Shown here: piece by piece, positions 8,369-17,675 of the stretch
Position numbering within the stretch: position 1 is the stretch's first letter
Layout of the letters: each line of letters begins with the position of its first letter
Assembly: GCA_016704345.1 (NCBI GenBank)
Contig: JADJAH010000038.1
Coordinates: 124,001 to 188,000 of the forward strand
Direction of reading: 5' to 3'
Length of the DNA stretch: 64,000 bases
Origin: Ignavibacteria bacterium
GTDB taxonomy: Bacteria > Bacteroidota > Ignavibacteria > Tepidaquicellales > Tepidaquicellaceae
Made by a program: the position numbers and the translations under genes
Notes under the pieces: model-generated
The model's database searches: none
What the model saw: only the letters and a program-made list of their open reading frames with translations
Told to the model about the DNA's origin: nothing

Positions 8369-9775
8369 CTACACCTTACTCAGACTGACAACATTCTCAA
8401 CATGTATTGTATGCGGAAACATGTCAACGGGCTGAACCCGTTCGATCTCATAATTTCCTTTAGCACATATCAGTTGAAGATCGCGTGCTTGCGTATGAGG
8501 ATTGCAGCTTACATAAATAATCTTCCTGAACTTAGCATCAGAAAGTATCTCACAAATTTTTGGGTGAAGCCCGGAACGCGGAGGATCAAGAACAACTACT
8601 GAAAAATCTTTTTGCCCTTCTGTTGACTCCAGATATACTTTGATATCTGATGCAGTAAAAGTGCAATTGTTGATACCGTTATGTTCAGCATTCTTTCGTG
8701 CATCATTCACTGAATCTTCAACAAGCTCAACGCCGGTAACTGATCCTGCTTTTTCTGAGAGGAAAAATGAAATTGCTCCGGTTCCGCAATAAAGATCCAG
8801 TACGTTATCATCTTTTGTAATTTCTGCAAACCCCACTGCCGTGTCAAACAATTTCTCGCATTGGAAAATGTTTGTTTGAAAAAAAGAATTGGGAGATATG
8901 TCAAAAACATATTCCTTGCCGGATGAAGATCTGAGTTTCTCCGTCATTGATCCGCTACCGTGCAAGACATGAGACTCTTCCGCGAATGCAACCTGCGCTT
9001 TGCGCCGGGTTATGGAATTCACTATTGTATCTATCTCCTTAACATTTGTCAGCAGATGGCTTCTATATTCATTCATAATTTCCTCATCATAATCATGTGT
9101 TATGATGTTGATCATAAGCTGACCTGTTCTCTTCGTTTCTCTTATGACAAGAAACCTAAGAAAACCTTCGTGAGTCTTGGTTGAGTAACACGAAATATTC
9201 TTCCGGTGAAAAAATTCTCTTGTTAGTTCAAGGATAAAATTTGATACAGAAGATTGCAGGTGGCATTTTTCAATGTTAACTATTTTCGAGTGAAATCCGG
9301 GTACATGAAGTCCAAGTGCAAAACCTCTGTGAGACTTATCGCCCGGATCTTCTCTCCAAACATCATCAGAAAATGAGAACTCCATTTTATTCCGGTAGAA
9401 AAAAATCTCCGGACTCCGGAGAGCTTCAGGTATATCGGGAAAATTAAAGCCTCCGATTCTTTGAATTGCATTCTTCACAATGCCTGTTTTAAACTTGATC
9501 TGACTTTCGTAATCAAGATTCTGAACTTTGCAGCCGCCGCAAACTCCAAAGTGCATACACTCAGGAGAAATGCGTTGATTAGAATGTGAGAGGAGATTTA
9601 CGAGTTGAGCTTCTGCGTAGGCAGATTTCTTCTTGGTGATCTTGACAAGAGCTTTATCGCCCGGAAGCGTCCCTGCAGAAAACACTACGAAACCTCCTTC
9701 GATGCGCGATACGCCTTTTCCTTCGGAATTCAGTTCATCTACATCTACAACTATCTCATCACCTTTGCCTACCAT
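8369..9775 (-). CDS. rlmD: 23S rRNA (uracil-5-)-methyltransferase, RlmD/RumA type
   Basis: SAM-dependent RNA uracil C5-methyltransferase, 468 residues. An N-terminal TRAM domain (first 60 residues) is followed by a cysteine cluster (C-x5-C-x2-C around CMHFGVCGGC) that should bind a 4Fe-4S cluster with a later cysteine. The catalytic domain shows VLDLYCGTGAISFFL (SAM site), LDPPRSGLHPK and the nucleophile motif VSCNPHTQARDL. Start is ATG 9775. It diverges from kdsD across a 68 bp AT-rich gap. Whether it modifies U1939 or another position (RlmCD/TrmA-like enzymes) cannot be fixed from sequence alone. Confidence 0.88.
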   Translation of the reverse strand: MVGKGDEIVVDVDELNSEGKGVSRIEGGFVVFSAGTLPGDKALVKITKKKSAYAEAQLVNLLSHSNQRISPECMHFGVCGGCKVQNLDYESQIKFKTGIVKNAIQRIGGFNFPDIPEALRSPEIFFYRNKMEFSFSDDVWREDPGDKSHRGFALGLHVPGFHSKIVNIEKCHLQSSVSNFILELTREFFHRKNISCYSTKTHEGFLRFLVIRETKRTGQLMINIITHDYDEEIMNEYRSHLLTNVKEIDTIVNSITRRKAQVAFAEESHVLHGSGSMTEKLRSSSGKEYVFDISPNSFFQTNIFQCEKLFDTAVGFAEITKDDNVLDLYCGTGAISFFLSEKAGSVTGVELVEDSVNDARKNAEHNGINNCTFTASDIKVYLESTEGQKDFSVVVLDPPRSGLHPKICEILSDAKFRKIIYVSCNPHTQARDLQLICAKGNYEIERVQPVDMFPHTIHVENVVSLSKV

Positions 9776-9843
9776 ACAGAATGTTATTTTAAAAGAAGGT
9801 CATTATAATTATAATAACCCAATTATAAAATGTTATTTACATA

Positions 9844-10842
9844 ATGATGGCCCGGGGACAAAGGCGAAAGGATGCCGCTACAGCAGGTAAGAAGGTCGTA
9901 TTGATTGAAAAGAAGGCAATCTCCGATCTGGAGAGTCGTTTCAAAAATATAGAATTCATCCGAAACTTCCGCGAAGCCGTTGAAATTATCAGAAAGTGTA
10001 AAGGCAATGTAGTCGTTACGGGTATCGGTAAGTCGGGTATAATAGCGCAGAAGATAGTTGCAACATTTAATTCAACAGGCACACTCTCAATCTTTCTTCA
10101 TTCGGCAGACAGCGCTCACGGAGATCTTGGCGTTCTTAGAAAAGGAGATGTTGCACTAATAATTTCAAAGAGCGGCGATACTTCTGAGATTAGGCAAATG
10201 ATCCCGACACTAAGGTTGCTCAACATTGGAATAATTTCAATTGTTGGTAATCTCAACTCTGAGCTGGCAAAACTCTCCGATATAGTTCTGGATGCATCCG
10301 TGAATGAAGAAGCGTGTCCGCACAATCTTGCGCCAACCTCATCGACAACAGCAGCAGTTGTGCTCGGAGATGCGCTTGCAATTGCGCTTCTCGAGTTGAA
10401 AGGATTCACTCTTGAGAATTTCGCCTTGTTTCATCCGGGTGGAAATCTTGGTAAGAGACTGCTTCTGAAAGTAGATGACATTATGGCCAAAGGTGATGAT
10501 GTCCCCATTGTTGCAGACAACGCCGGACTTAAGGATGTGATATATATGATCTCCTCAAAGCGCCTCGGATGTACTTGCGTGGTGAGCAAAGAAAAAATAG
10601 CAGGTATCATAACTGACGGTGATATAAGAAGACTGCTTGGAAAAGGACTAGATCAACTTGGTGATACAAAGGCCAAAGACATCATGAACAACAAACCCAA
10701 AATAATCTCTCCGGAAATGTCAGCACTGTCCGCTTTGGAATATATGGAAAAAAACAAAATCACTCAGCTTGTTGTAGGTGATAAGGGACTTAGGCCCATC
10801 GGTATCATTCACATGCACAGACTTCTTGAAGAAGGTCTTTGA
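9844..10842 (+). CDS. kdsD: Arabinose-5-phosphate isomerase (KdsD/KpsF family)
   Basis: Interconverts ribulose-5-phosphate and arabinose-5-phosphate, the first committed step to the LPS sugar Kdo. The 332-residue protein has an N-terminal SIS domain (GIGKSGIIAQKIVATFNSTG, then LHSADSAHGDLG and ISKSGDTSEI) and two CBS domains from about residue 205 (DIMAKGDDVPIV and DIMNNKPKIIS). The length and order match the family. The start is ATG 9844, with a second ATG immediately after. It leads the kdsD-lptC-ostA block, which is concerned with outer-membrane LPS. Confidence 0.93.
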   Translation: MMARGQRRKDAATAGKKVVLIEKKAISDLESRFKNIEFIRNFREAVEIIRKCKGNVVVTGIGKSGIIAQKIVATFNSTGTLSIFLHSADSAHGDLGVLRKGDVALIISKSGDTSEIRQMIPTLRLLNIGIISIVGNLNSELAKLSDIVLDASVNEEACPHNLAPTSSTTAAVVLGDALAIALLELKGFTLENFALFHPGGNLGKRLLLKVDDIMAKGDDVPIVADNAGLKDVIYMISSKRLGCTCVVSKEKIAGIITDGDIRRLLGKGLDQLGDTKAKDIMNNKPKIISPEMSALSALEYMEKNKITQLVVGDKGLRPIGIIHMHRLLEEGL

Positions 10843-10848
10843 TTGATC

Positions 10849-11376
10849 ATGAGACGCCCTTTACTGTTGCTTACTTTTATTCTTATGATGATTCTTTCTT
10901 CATGCGAAGATAAGTTCAAACCTGCAAGCGCCGACATAAACAGTAAAGAAGTCCCGTCGCATGAAAGCTGGAACTCCAGTGTAATATTTACAGATTCTTC
11001 AATAACGAAAGCAATACTTTATGCGGGACACATTTCCGTGTTTACGGAAGGTGCATATACTCTGATTGACAGCGGGGCAAAAGTGGACTTTTTTAAAGAA
11101 GGAAAGATCGTTTCTACATTGACCGGCAAGAGAGGAAAGATCAACGACAAATCAAAGGACATAGAAATTTTCGACAGCGTGAAAGTCGTTAGTTCTGACA
11201 GCGTGAGTTTGAGCACAAACCGGCTGTATTGGAACAATGCAACAAGAAAAGTCAGTTCGGAGGAATTTGTAAGAATTAAAACTCCACTCGAAGAGATAGA
11301 AGGATATGGATTTGAGTCTGATCAAAGTCTTTCGAATTACAGAATCTTCAGAGTAAGCGGGACATTCACAAAATGA
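10849..11376 (+). CDS. lptC: LptC-like LPS export protein (lipoprotein)
   Basis: Probable LptC-family component of the periplasmic LPS transport bridge. The N-terminus is a lipoprotein signal (MRRPLLLLTFILMMILSSC, lipobox cysteine at residue 19), then a beta-rich segment with an LptC-like pattern (YAGHISVFTEGAYTLIDSGA, later LSTNRLYWNNATRKV). About 175 residues is normal. I prefer ATG 10849 over a TTG at 10843. It follows kdsD by six bases and overlaps the next OstA gene by four bases (ATGA), so all three are probably one transcript. Family identification relies on pattern and context. Confidence 0.75.
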   Translation: MRRPLLLLTFILMMILSSCEDKFKPASADINSKEVPSHESWNSSVIFTDSSITKAILYAGHISVFTEGAYTLIDSGAKVDFFKEGKIVSTLTGKRGKINDKSKDIEIFDSVKVVSSDSVSLSTNRLYWNNATRKVSSEEFVRIKTPLEEIEGYGFESDQSLSNYRIFRVSGTFTK

Positions 11377-12842
11377 GTACACACCCGAATATTAATCCTG
11401 TCGCATCCTTCAGGCTGTACCTTCTGTTATTCGCAATTCTGATTTTAACCATAGCAAAGCCATGCTTGGCTCAGGAAAAGATTGAGCTCAAGAATGCGAA
11501 AGAGCTTTCGGGAAGCATGGTTGACGGACAAAGCATCCGTCAAGCAAAGGGCGATGTAGAATTTGCGCAGGGCAACGTCAGGGTGTTCTGCAACTCCGCT
11601 ACTCAATACATCACTGAAAACCGGATTGAGCTGATTGGAAACGTAAAGATCTATCAGGACACAGTAACTCTATTCACCGAAAAGGCAACATATTACGGCG
11701 ATGAAAAAAGAGCCGTGTGTAACGGCGCAGTAACACTTAAAGATCCGAATGCAACTCTAAGGTCTGACAATGGTGTATATACTTTCAATGATGCAAAGGC
11801 ATTTTTTAAAGGAGATGTGATCATCGTAAATCCCGAATACAGGATCACATCCAGCGAACTGATCTATTTCAGAAATACTGAAGAATCATTTGCAACGGGA
11901 GATGTCGTAGTAACAACTGATTCGGCCGTGATCAGCGCGGATAAGATCGACTTCCTGAAAAGGGACGGAGTGACTTTTGCGCGCGGAAGTGTAAGGATTG
12001 AAAGCGACTCTACAATAATCCTGGCAGATACGGCAACAGATTTTTCAAATGAACGCAGATCGGTTGCAACCGGAAATGTCAGCATCAATAGTATCAACAA
12101 CAGCACAATCGCTTACGCCGACCGGCTTGAAAATCTGGAAAGAGAAAAATTCACCAAACTTACTTCCAATGCTTTTCTCATCCAGATCGAAAACGGAATA
12201 GATACTATGATGATAAACAGCGATACAATGCTTGCTGTAAGATCTATTCCGGAGAGTTATACAGCTCTTAATAATGTTGAGATCATTAGAGGTAATTTTT
12301 ATTCCAAGTGCGGTGAAGCAAAGTACTTCAAAGAAATTGAAACAGTATCGCTAAACAAACTTCCGATAGTGTGGCAAGACAATCTTCAACTCACTGGAGA
12401 TTCAATCTATGCCGAGCTTCCGGGCAATAAGCTTCAGTCTATTTTTGCAAAGAGAAATTCAGAAGCGCCAAACTCTTCAGCCTCATTCGCAATTTCACTA
12501 AGCTCTGACTCAGCATTCAGCGGCCGGCCTGATCAGATCAGCGGCGCGGACATAAGCATCCGCTTCAATGATGATAAGATAACGGGGATAGATGTGACAG
12601 GAAATGCCAGGAGCATTTACTTTATGTATGAACTGGGAAGAGCAAACGGTCTAAACAGAATTGAGGGTGAAGAATTGTTTATTTATTTTGATGATGAAGA
12701 AAAAGTTTCGAAGATCAAAGTCTTGTCGGATCCCAAAGGTGAATATGTTCCTGAGAGACTCATCGCCACTGTAAATCAGACCTTGCCGGGATTTGAGTTA
12801 AGAGAAGATAAACCGGTGAGATCGAAATTGCTTAACAAGTGA
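11373..12842 (+). CDS. OstA/LptA-like periplasmic LPS transport protein
   Basis: A 489-residue secreted protein with an N-terminal signal segment ending near CLAQEK and long runs of beta-strand repeats typical of OstA/LptA domains: phrases such as GDVEFAQGNVRVFCNSATQY, GNVKIYQDTVTLFTEKATYY, GDVIIVNPEYRITSSELIYF and GSVRIESDSTIILADTATDF recur. It is larger than a single-domain LptA (about 180 residues) and resembles the extended OstA-like proteins of Bacteroidota. It should form a beta-jellyroll bridge or sheath for LPS in the periplasm. The start overlaps the lptC stop. Confidence 0.82.
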   Translation: MSTHPNINPVASFRLYLLLFAILILTIAKPCLAQEKIELKNAKELSGSMVDGQSIRQAKGDVEFAQGNVRVFCNSATQYITENRIELIGNVKIYQDTVTLFTEKATYYGDEKRAVCNGAVTLKDPNATLRSDNGVYTFNDAKAFFKGDVIIVNPEYRITSSELIYFRNTEESFATGDVVVTTDSAVISADKIDFLKRDGVTFARGSVRIESDSTIILADTATDFSNERRSVATGNVSINSINNSTIAYADRLENLEREKFTKLTSNAFLIQIENGIDTMMINSDTMLAVRSIPESYTALNNVEIIRGNFYSKCGEAKYFKEIETVSLNKLPIVWQDNLQLTGDSIYAELPGNKLQSIFAKRNSEAPNSSASFAISLSSDSAFSGRPDQISGADISIRFNDDKITGIDVTGNARSIYFMYELGRANGLNRIEGEELFIYFDDEEKVSKIKVLSDPKGEYVPERLIATVNQTLPGFELREDKPVRSKLLNK

Positions 12843-12887
12843 ACAATTTTTGTAAACCAAGTATAATCCAAATAACATAGCAAGAAT

Positions 12888-13394
12888 ATGGACGGTAAAA
12901 ATTACTTGAACAATGTGTTAAAGGAGTTTGGAAAACTCAAAGATCTGGGAGATAGATCATTAGCCCAGATCAAAGATGAAGATTTCTTCTGGCAGCCAAG
13001 TGAGGATTCCAACAGCATAGCGATCATCATAAGGCATATCAGCGGGAACATGCATTCAAGATGGACAGACTTTCTTACAACTGACGGAGAGAAGGAATCA
13101 CGTAAGCGCGATGAAGAATTTGAGCGTTTGTTCTATACGGACAAAGACGACATACTTTCGAGATGGGAATCCGGATGGAAGTGTCTGTTCGGTGCAATCG
13201 AATCACTGACTCCGGAGGATCTTGGCAAGACAGTTTATATCAGAAGTGAAGCTCACACCGTGATTGAAGCGATAAACAGGCAACTGACTCATATAGGATA
13301 TCACATCGGACAGATTGTATATCTTGCAAAATATCGCGGCAGAGCCGGCTGGGGGTCATTGTCCATCCCACGTCCGGGTGAAAAGAAGTTTTAA
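12888..13394 (+). CDS. DinB-superfamily protein (DUF1572-like)
   Basis: A 168-residue soluble helical-bundle protein. The DinB-like pattern is visible: an early histidine in IIRHISGNMHSRWTDFLT and a later HIGYHIGQIVYLAKYRG segment, which together would give the histidine metal triad of this superfamily. The C-terminal WGSLSIPRPGEKKF is typical of DUF1572 members. The substrate is unknown; some relatives are thiol transferases. It lies 45 bp after ostA, possibly on the same transcript, with no functional link evident. Confidence 0.75.
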   Translation: MDGKNYLNNVLKEFGKLKDLGDRSLAQIKDEDFFWQPSEDSNSIAIIIRHISGNMHSRWTDFLTTDGEKESRKRDEEFERLFYTDKDDILSRWESGWKCLFGAIESLTPEDLGKTVYIRSEAHTVIEAINRQLTHIGYHIGQIVYLAKYRGRAGWGSLSIPRPGEKKF

Positions 13395-13486
13395 AAAAGC
13401 CCAGATGTGTATGGATTTTTATGTGTAATCTTTCATGCACAGAATGTTTATTGCATCGGCAGGCATGAACATAAAACACGAATCGT

Positions 13487-14031
13487 ATGAACAGCTTCTT
13501 TGTAACATTTGTAGTCGCTCTATTCTTGTTTCACCAACCTCTTAACGCTCATCTTTCTTCAGGACATTTTCTAACAGACTCAACTCAATCTCTTCTCACC
13601 AGTTCTTCAGACAATGAGATCACTGAAGCTATCAGTATAACATCTCTGGCACTTGAAGGCAAAATAATCAAAGCTGAAAAAAATTTGCCAAAGAGAGAAC
13701 ATTTTGGGAAGTTGAAGTAATCTCTCCAACCGGTAGTACGGTTGAGCTGCAGGTCAGTACTGAAGAAGATAAGATCCTCGCCATTATTGCTGAAGAAGGT
13801 CCGTTTGATTACGAACTTATAGTAGGGGATGCACTGAAGAAATTCTCTGAAGTCAGAGCACAGGCAGAATCCGTGTCAGCCAGTAAGGTACTTAAGTGGA
13901 AGCTTGTAGAAAGTAAATCAGGCATGCAATATCACTTCTGGATGTTCACAAAAGGCGGAGCGGCTCAACTTAAGATTGATGCTGTGACAGGTGAGAGGAT
14001 CATGAAAAAATCGGCGAAGAAGAAAAAGTAA
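13487..14031 (+). pseudogene. PepSY-domain secreted protein, interrupted by a one-base frameshift
   Basis: The first part (13487-13720) encodes a signal peptide (MNSFFVTFVVALFLFHQPLNA) and the start of a PepSY-like region (AISITSLALEGKIIKAEKN). The frame then ends early. Reading continues in another frame from the A-run near 13676-13683 as FAKERTFWEVEVISPTGST and on to a lysine-rich end, stop at 14031. Adding one A to the seven-A run would restore a protein of about 180 residues with probable tandem PepSY domains. This is either a sequencing or assembly error, or a phase-variable or decayed gene. It converges on mutS with a three-base gap. Confidence 0.7.
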
Positions 14032-14034
14032 AGA

Positions 14035-16671
14035 TCAGTCTTTACAGAAGTCATCTTTAATTATTTTAAGGATGTTCATGGCATCAAGCGGAGTAGTTGA
14101 ATTCAGATCAATTTCTTTCAAGCGTGAAACAAGTTCTTCATATCGCGGATCAATGGCAGAGTTAGCCTGATCTACTGCCGCTTCGAACATGTTGATCTGA
14201 AATTCATCCTTTAGTTTGCTTCTGTAATCTCTGTCTTCAAGAGCGCGAAGTATTTCCTTTGCACGTTTTGTTACGGCATCGGGAAGTCCGGCCATTTGAG
14301 CAACCTGAATTCCGTAGCTGTGGTCGGCAGTGCCTTCCGTTATTTTTCTGAGGAAGATCACTTTGTCGTTGTATTCCCTTACTTCAACTCGAAGATTCTT
14401 AATTCTCGAATACTTGTCTGCCAGGGCATTAAGCTCATGGTAATGCGTTGCGAACAGAGTCTTCGCTTTGACTCTCGGATTCTCATGCAAATATTCCGTC
14501 ATTGCCCAGGCGATTGAGATTCCATCGTATGTGCTTGTACCTCTGCCGATCTCATCAAGCAATATGAGACTCTTAGCGGTGGCATTGTTGAGAATGTTTG
14601 CCGCTTCATGCATCTCCACAAGAAATGTGCTTTCGCCTTTTGAGATATTGTCTGACGCGCCGACACGAGTGAATATTTTATCAACGATCCCGATCTTTGC
14701 ACTGCGGGCAGGAACGAAACAACCGATCTGTGCAAGCAAAACTATGAGACCTGTCTGGCGGAGATAGCTTGACTTGCCGCTCATATTTGGACCAGTAATA
14801 ATGAGTATCTGCTCTTCGCTTGTATCAATCCTCACATCATTGGCAACATATTTTTCGCCGGCAGGAAGGAGTCTCTCAATTACCGGATGTCTTCCGTCGA
14901 TGACCTCGATCTTATCAGACTCATCCATCTCAGGCAAAGTGTAATCATATGATTCCGAGACTTCGGCATAGCTCACGAGTGAATCAAGGGTTGCTATGGC
15001 AGATGCATTCTTCTGAATGTCTTCAGTAAAGCCTAGGATAAACTCTCTCAGCTCTTGCAGAATCCTTGACTCCATGGTGTTGATCTTCTCTTCCGCATTC
15101 AGAATTTTTTCTTCATACTGTTTCAGCTCTTCCGTGATAAACCTCTCCGCATTTACGAGTGTCTGCTTTCTGACATAGTCTGCCGGGATCTTATCGAGAT
15201 TTGCTTTGGTTGCTTCAATATAATATCCGAAGACCCTGTTGAAATCAACTTTGAGTGAATTTATTCCGGTCCTCTTTCTTTCCTTGCTTTGGAAATTCTC
15301 CATCCATGTCTTACCGTTGATGAGAATGTCTTTGATCTCGTCAAGCTGGATGTCAAATCCTTTATTGATCACACCATACTTGTCAATTCCACTGATGAAG
15401 TTATCGTTGATGCATTTCTCAATTTGGATTATGAGCTTGTCGAGTCCGGCAAGTGCACTCTCAAGAGCTGTTATCAAGTCCGAAGTGAAAGCCGAAATTC
15501 TTTTTTTTATTTCGATGATCTTTATAAGCGAAACTTTCAATTGAACAATATCCCTTGGGACAGCTCTTCCCGTTGATATCTTAGATATGAGTCGCTCAAG
15601 GTCGGCAACAGATTTCAGCTCTTCGGCAACTGTTTTCCTGTCACTCTTATTCTCTAATAATTCTTTAACAGCCTGATGTCTTCTTCTGATCTCATCAATC
15701 TTTTTAAGTGGCCTTGAGATCCACTTCTTCATCAGTCGCCCGCCCATTGCTGTCCGTGTGTTGTCAAGAACCGATATCAATGTTCCTTCCCTTGCACCTT
15801 CGGTCATGGATGAAGTGATCTCGAGATTTCTTTTTGTGGAAGGATCAAGAATTATGTAATCGGTATAGTCATAGTTGTAGATCTTTCTGATGTGCGGGAT
15901 ATTGTTCTTCTGAGTTTCATTGAGATAGTTGAGTATGCATCCAGCTGCGATAATGCCTTCGCGCAAGTTATCTATTCCGAATCCCTTCAAGGAATGTGTT
16001 CCAAAATGTCCCGTGAGAAGTTCCTTTGCATAGTCGAGGTTGAATACCCAGTCATCCACTTTGGTAACTAAGAACCTCTTTGCAGATTCGTTGAAAGAAG
16101 CATCCGGATCATACCTCAGCGCTTTGTAAGTTTTTTCCTTGTCACGTTTTGAGATCAGTATCTCCGAAGGGTTGATGATCTCAAGTTGCGAAGTTAAAGC
16201 TGAAGCATGTATCTCTGAAGCGGCAAACTCGCCGGTTGAAACATCGCAGAATGAGAATCCGCATATATTATCTCTAATGAAAACGGCAGCAAGAAAATTG
16301 TTTGATTTATGATCAAGTATCTTCTCCGAAAAATTTGCACCGGGAGTGACAACCTCGATCACATCACGTTTGACAATCCCCTTGGCAAATTTGGGATCTT
16401 CCAATTGCTCGCAGATTGCAACACGATAACCCGCTCTCACAAGTTTTGGAAGATAATTGTCGATTGCGTGATGAGGAAATCCTGCAAGGGGAACTTCAGA
16501 CGCCGCACCATTAGAACGGCGGGTTAAAGTGATTCCCAGAACCTTTGAAGCAATCAGCGCATCATCTTCGAAAGTTTCAAAGAAGTCACCCATCCGAAAC
16601 AATAAAACTGTCTCAGGATATTTCTCCTTGATCTTTCTGTATTGTCTCATCAATGGCGTTTCGTTCTGCAT
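14035..16671 (-). CDS. mutS: DNA mismatch repair protein MutS
   Basis: Recognises base mismatches and small loops and signals through ATP. The 878 residues have the full domain order: mismatch-binding domain (TPLMRQYRKIKEKYPETVLL and the FRMGDFFETF loop with its stacking phenylalanine), connector, lever and clamp, then the ATPase with Walker A (ITGPNMSGKSSYL near residue 630), the signature GESTFLVEMHE, Walker B LILLDEIGRGTSTYDG and a histidine switch ATHYHEL. Start is ATG 16671. The gene is intact and full length, so the frameshifts elsewhere are not explained by loss of this gene in the sequence given. Confidence 0.97.
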   Translation of the reverse strand: MQNETPLMRQYRKIKEKYPETVLLFRMGDFFETFEDDALIASKVLGITLTRRSNGAASEVPLAGFPHHAIDNYLPKLVRAGYRVAICEQLEDPKFAKGIVKRDVIEVVTPGANFSEKILDHKSNNFLAAVFIRDNICGFSFCDVSTGEFAASEIHASALTSQLEIINPSEILISKRDKEKTYKALRYDPDASFNESAKRFLVTKVDDWVFNLDYAKELLTGHFGTHSLKGFGIDNLREGIIAAGCILNYLNETQKNNIPHIRKIYNYDYTDYIILDPSTKRNLEITSSMTEGAREGTLISVLDNTRTAMGGRLMKKWISRPLKKIDEIRRRHQAVKELLENKSDRKTVAEELKSVADLERLISKISTGRAVPRDIVQLKVSLIKIIEIKKRISAFTSDLITALESALAGLDKLIIQIEKCINDNFISGIDKYGVINKGFDIQLDEIKDILINGKTWMENFQSKERKRTGINSLKVDFNRVFGYYIEATKANLDKIPADYVRKQTLVNAERFITEELKQYEEKILNAEEKINTMESRILQELREFILGFTEDIQKNASAIATLDSLVSYAEVSESYDYTLPEMDESDKIEVIDGRHPVIERLLPAGEKYVANDVRIDTSEEQILIITGPNMSGKSSYLRQTGLIVLLAQIGCFVPARSAKIGIVDKIFTRVGASDNISKGESTFLVEMHEAANILNNATAKSLILLDEIGRGTSTYDGISIAWAMTEYLHENPRVKAKTLFATHYHELNALADKYSRIKNLRVEVREYNDKVIFLRKITEGTADHSYGIQVAQMAGLPDAVTKRAKEILRALEDRDYRSKLKDEFQINMFEAAVDQANSAIDPRYEELVSRLKEIDLNSTTPLDAMNILKIIKDDFCKD

Positions 16672-16715
16672 GCGTTACAGTGCTGATAGATTATTAGTGA
16701 GTAGAAAAGTTAAGG

Positions 16716-17327
16716 TTAGTAATTCTTGATCTTGTCTTTCAGATATTTGTTGAGCAGTTCTCTACCGCGGAAAATGTGCGCCTTTACTGTACCGAGGGGA
16801 ATCTTCAGTTCCTGAGCGATCTCTTCGTATTCCTTTTCCTGCTTATGTCTCATTACTATAACAAGTCTGTATTTGTCCGGAAGAGATTCAATAGCCTGAT
16901 CAAGAACGATCTTCATCTGTTCATCTATAAGAAGTCTGTCTGGTTTATATTCATTATCCGGAATCTCAAACTTCATATCATTGTCTTCCGAATCAAAGTC
17001 CTTGTCTATAGAAAATGTTGCAAGTTTTTTCTTGCGCAGATAATCTATGGCATTGTTTGTGGCGATCTTGAACAGCCATGTGGAGAAGGCGAACTGCTTG
17101 TCAAAGTTGTGCAATGAATTGAATGCCTTTATAAATGCTTCCTGTGTAAGGTCTTCAACATCTTCCTTCCGCGAGATCATTCTATAAACAAGATTGTGAA
17201 TAAGCTGATAATATTTTTTCATCAGCCTTTCGTATGAAGCTTGCTTTCCTTTGAGGGCTTCTTCTATTAATATCAGATCCTCGGCCTTTGACTTGCCGGC
17301 TACAGCGGAGACATTTTCGTTTTCCAT
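16716..17327 (-). CDS. ECF-type RNA polymerase sigma factor
   Basis: About 203 residues with sigma region 2 (YYQLIHNLVYRMISRKEDVEDLTQEAFIKAF and FSTWLFKIATNNAIDYLRKK, cited here in part) and sigma region 4 (LPDKYRLVIVMRHKQEKEY, then EIAQELKIPLGTVKAHIFRG helix-turn-helix). A glutamate/aspartate-rich linker lies between. I choose ATG 17327; a TTG lies one codon upstream. No anti-sigma gene is adjacent on either side. PorX is known to work with an ECF sigma (SigP) in Porphyromonas, but nothing here ties this gene to that role. Confidence 0.9.
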   Translation of the reverse strand: MENENVSAVAGKSKAEDLILIEEALKGKQASYERLMKKYYQLIHNLVYRMISRKEDVEDLTQEAFIKAFNSLHNFDKQFAFSTWLFKIATNNAIDYLRKKKLATFSIDKDFDSEDNDMKFEIPDNEYKPDRLLIDEQMKIVLDQAIESLPDKYRLVIVMRHKQEKEYEEIAQELKIPLGTVKAHIFRGRELLNKYLKDKIKNY

Positions 17328-17675
17328 CAAAGGGTGCGGGAATATAAAGGAGATAATGCATGTATCATGGCGGAAAAGTTACATCAATCACGCTTGAATT
17401 TCAACAAACAAAAATGACTTGATGACATTGCGACATTTCCTTCAGTGTGTGAATTTCAAAATCGATGTTATCCGAATTTTCCAATTCCGAAATGAAGACT
17501 TGTTAAATTGTGTGTCGTTCTCTTACACAAAGCTCCACGGAGAAAGCAAGTGGAAGAAACTGTTTGACCATTCACATTAATAAAGGTCATTCTTACGGAA
17601 AAATTATTGTCGTGTACAATGATTCGCTCAGGGTTATCTTGAGCTTTCAAACATCAAAGTTAACACAGAACATAA
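17328..17675 (+). other. Gap between the sigma factor and rlmN; no gene recognised
   Basis: About 350 bases between two divergent genes. No open frame here has recognisable content, and I see no tRNA, repeat or strong hairpin. It must hold the promoters for the minus-strand sigma factor and the plus-strand rlmN, but I cannot place them with confidence. Confidence 0.5.
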
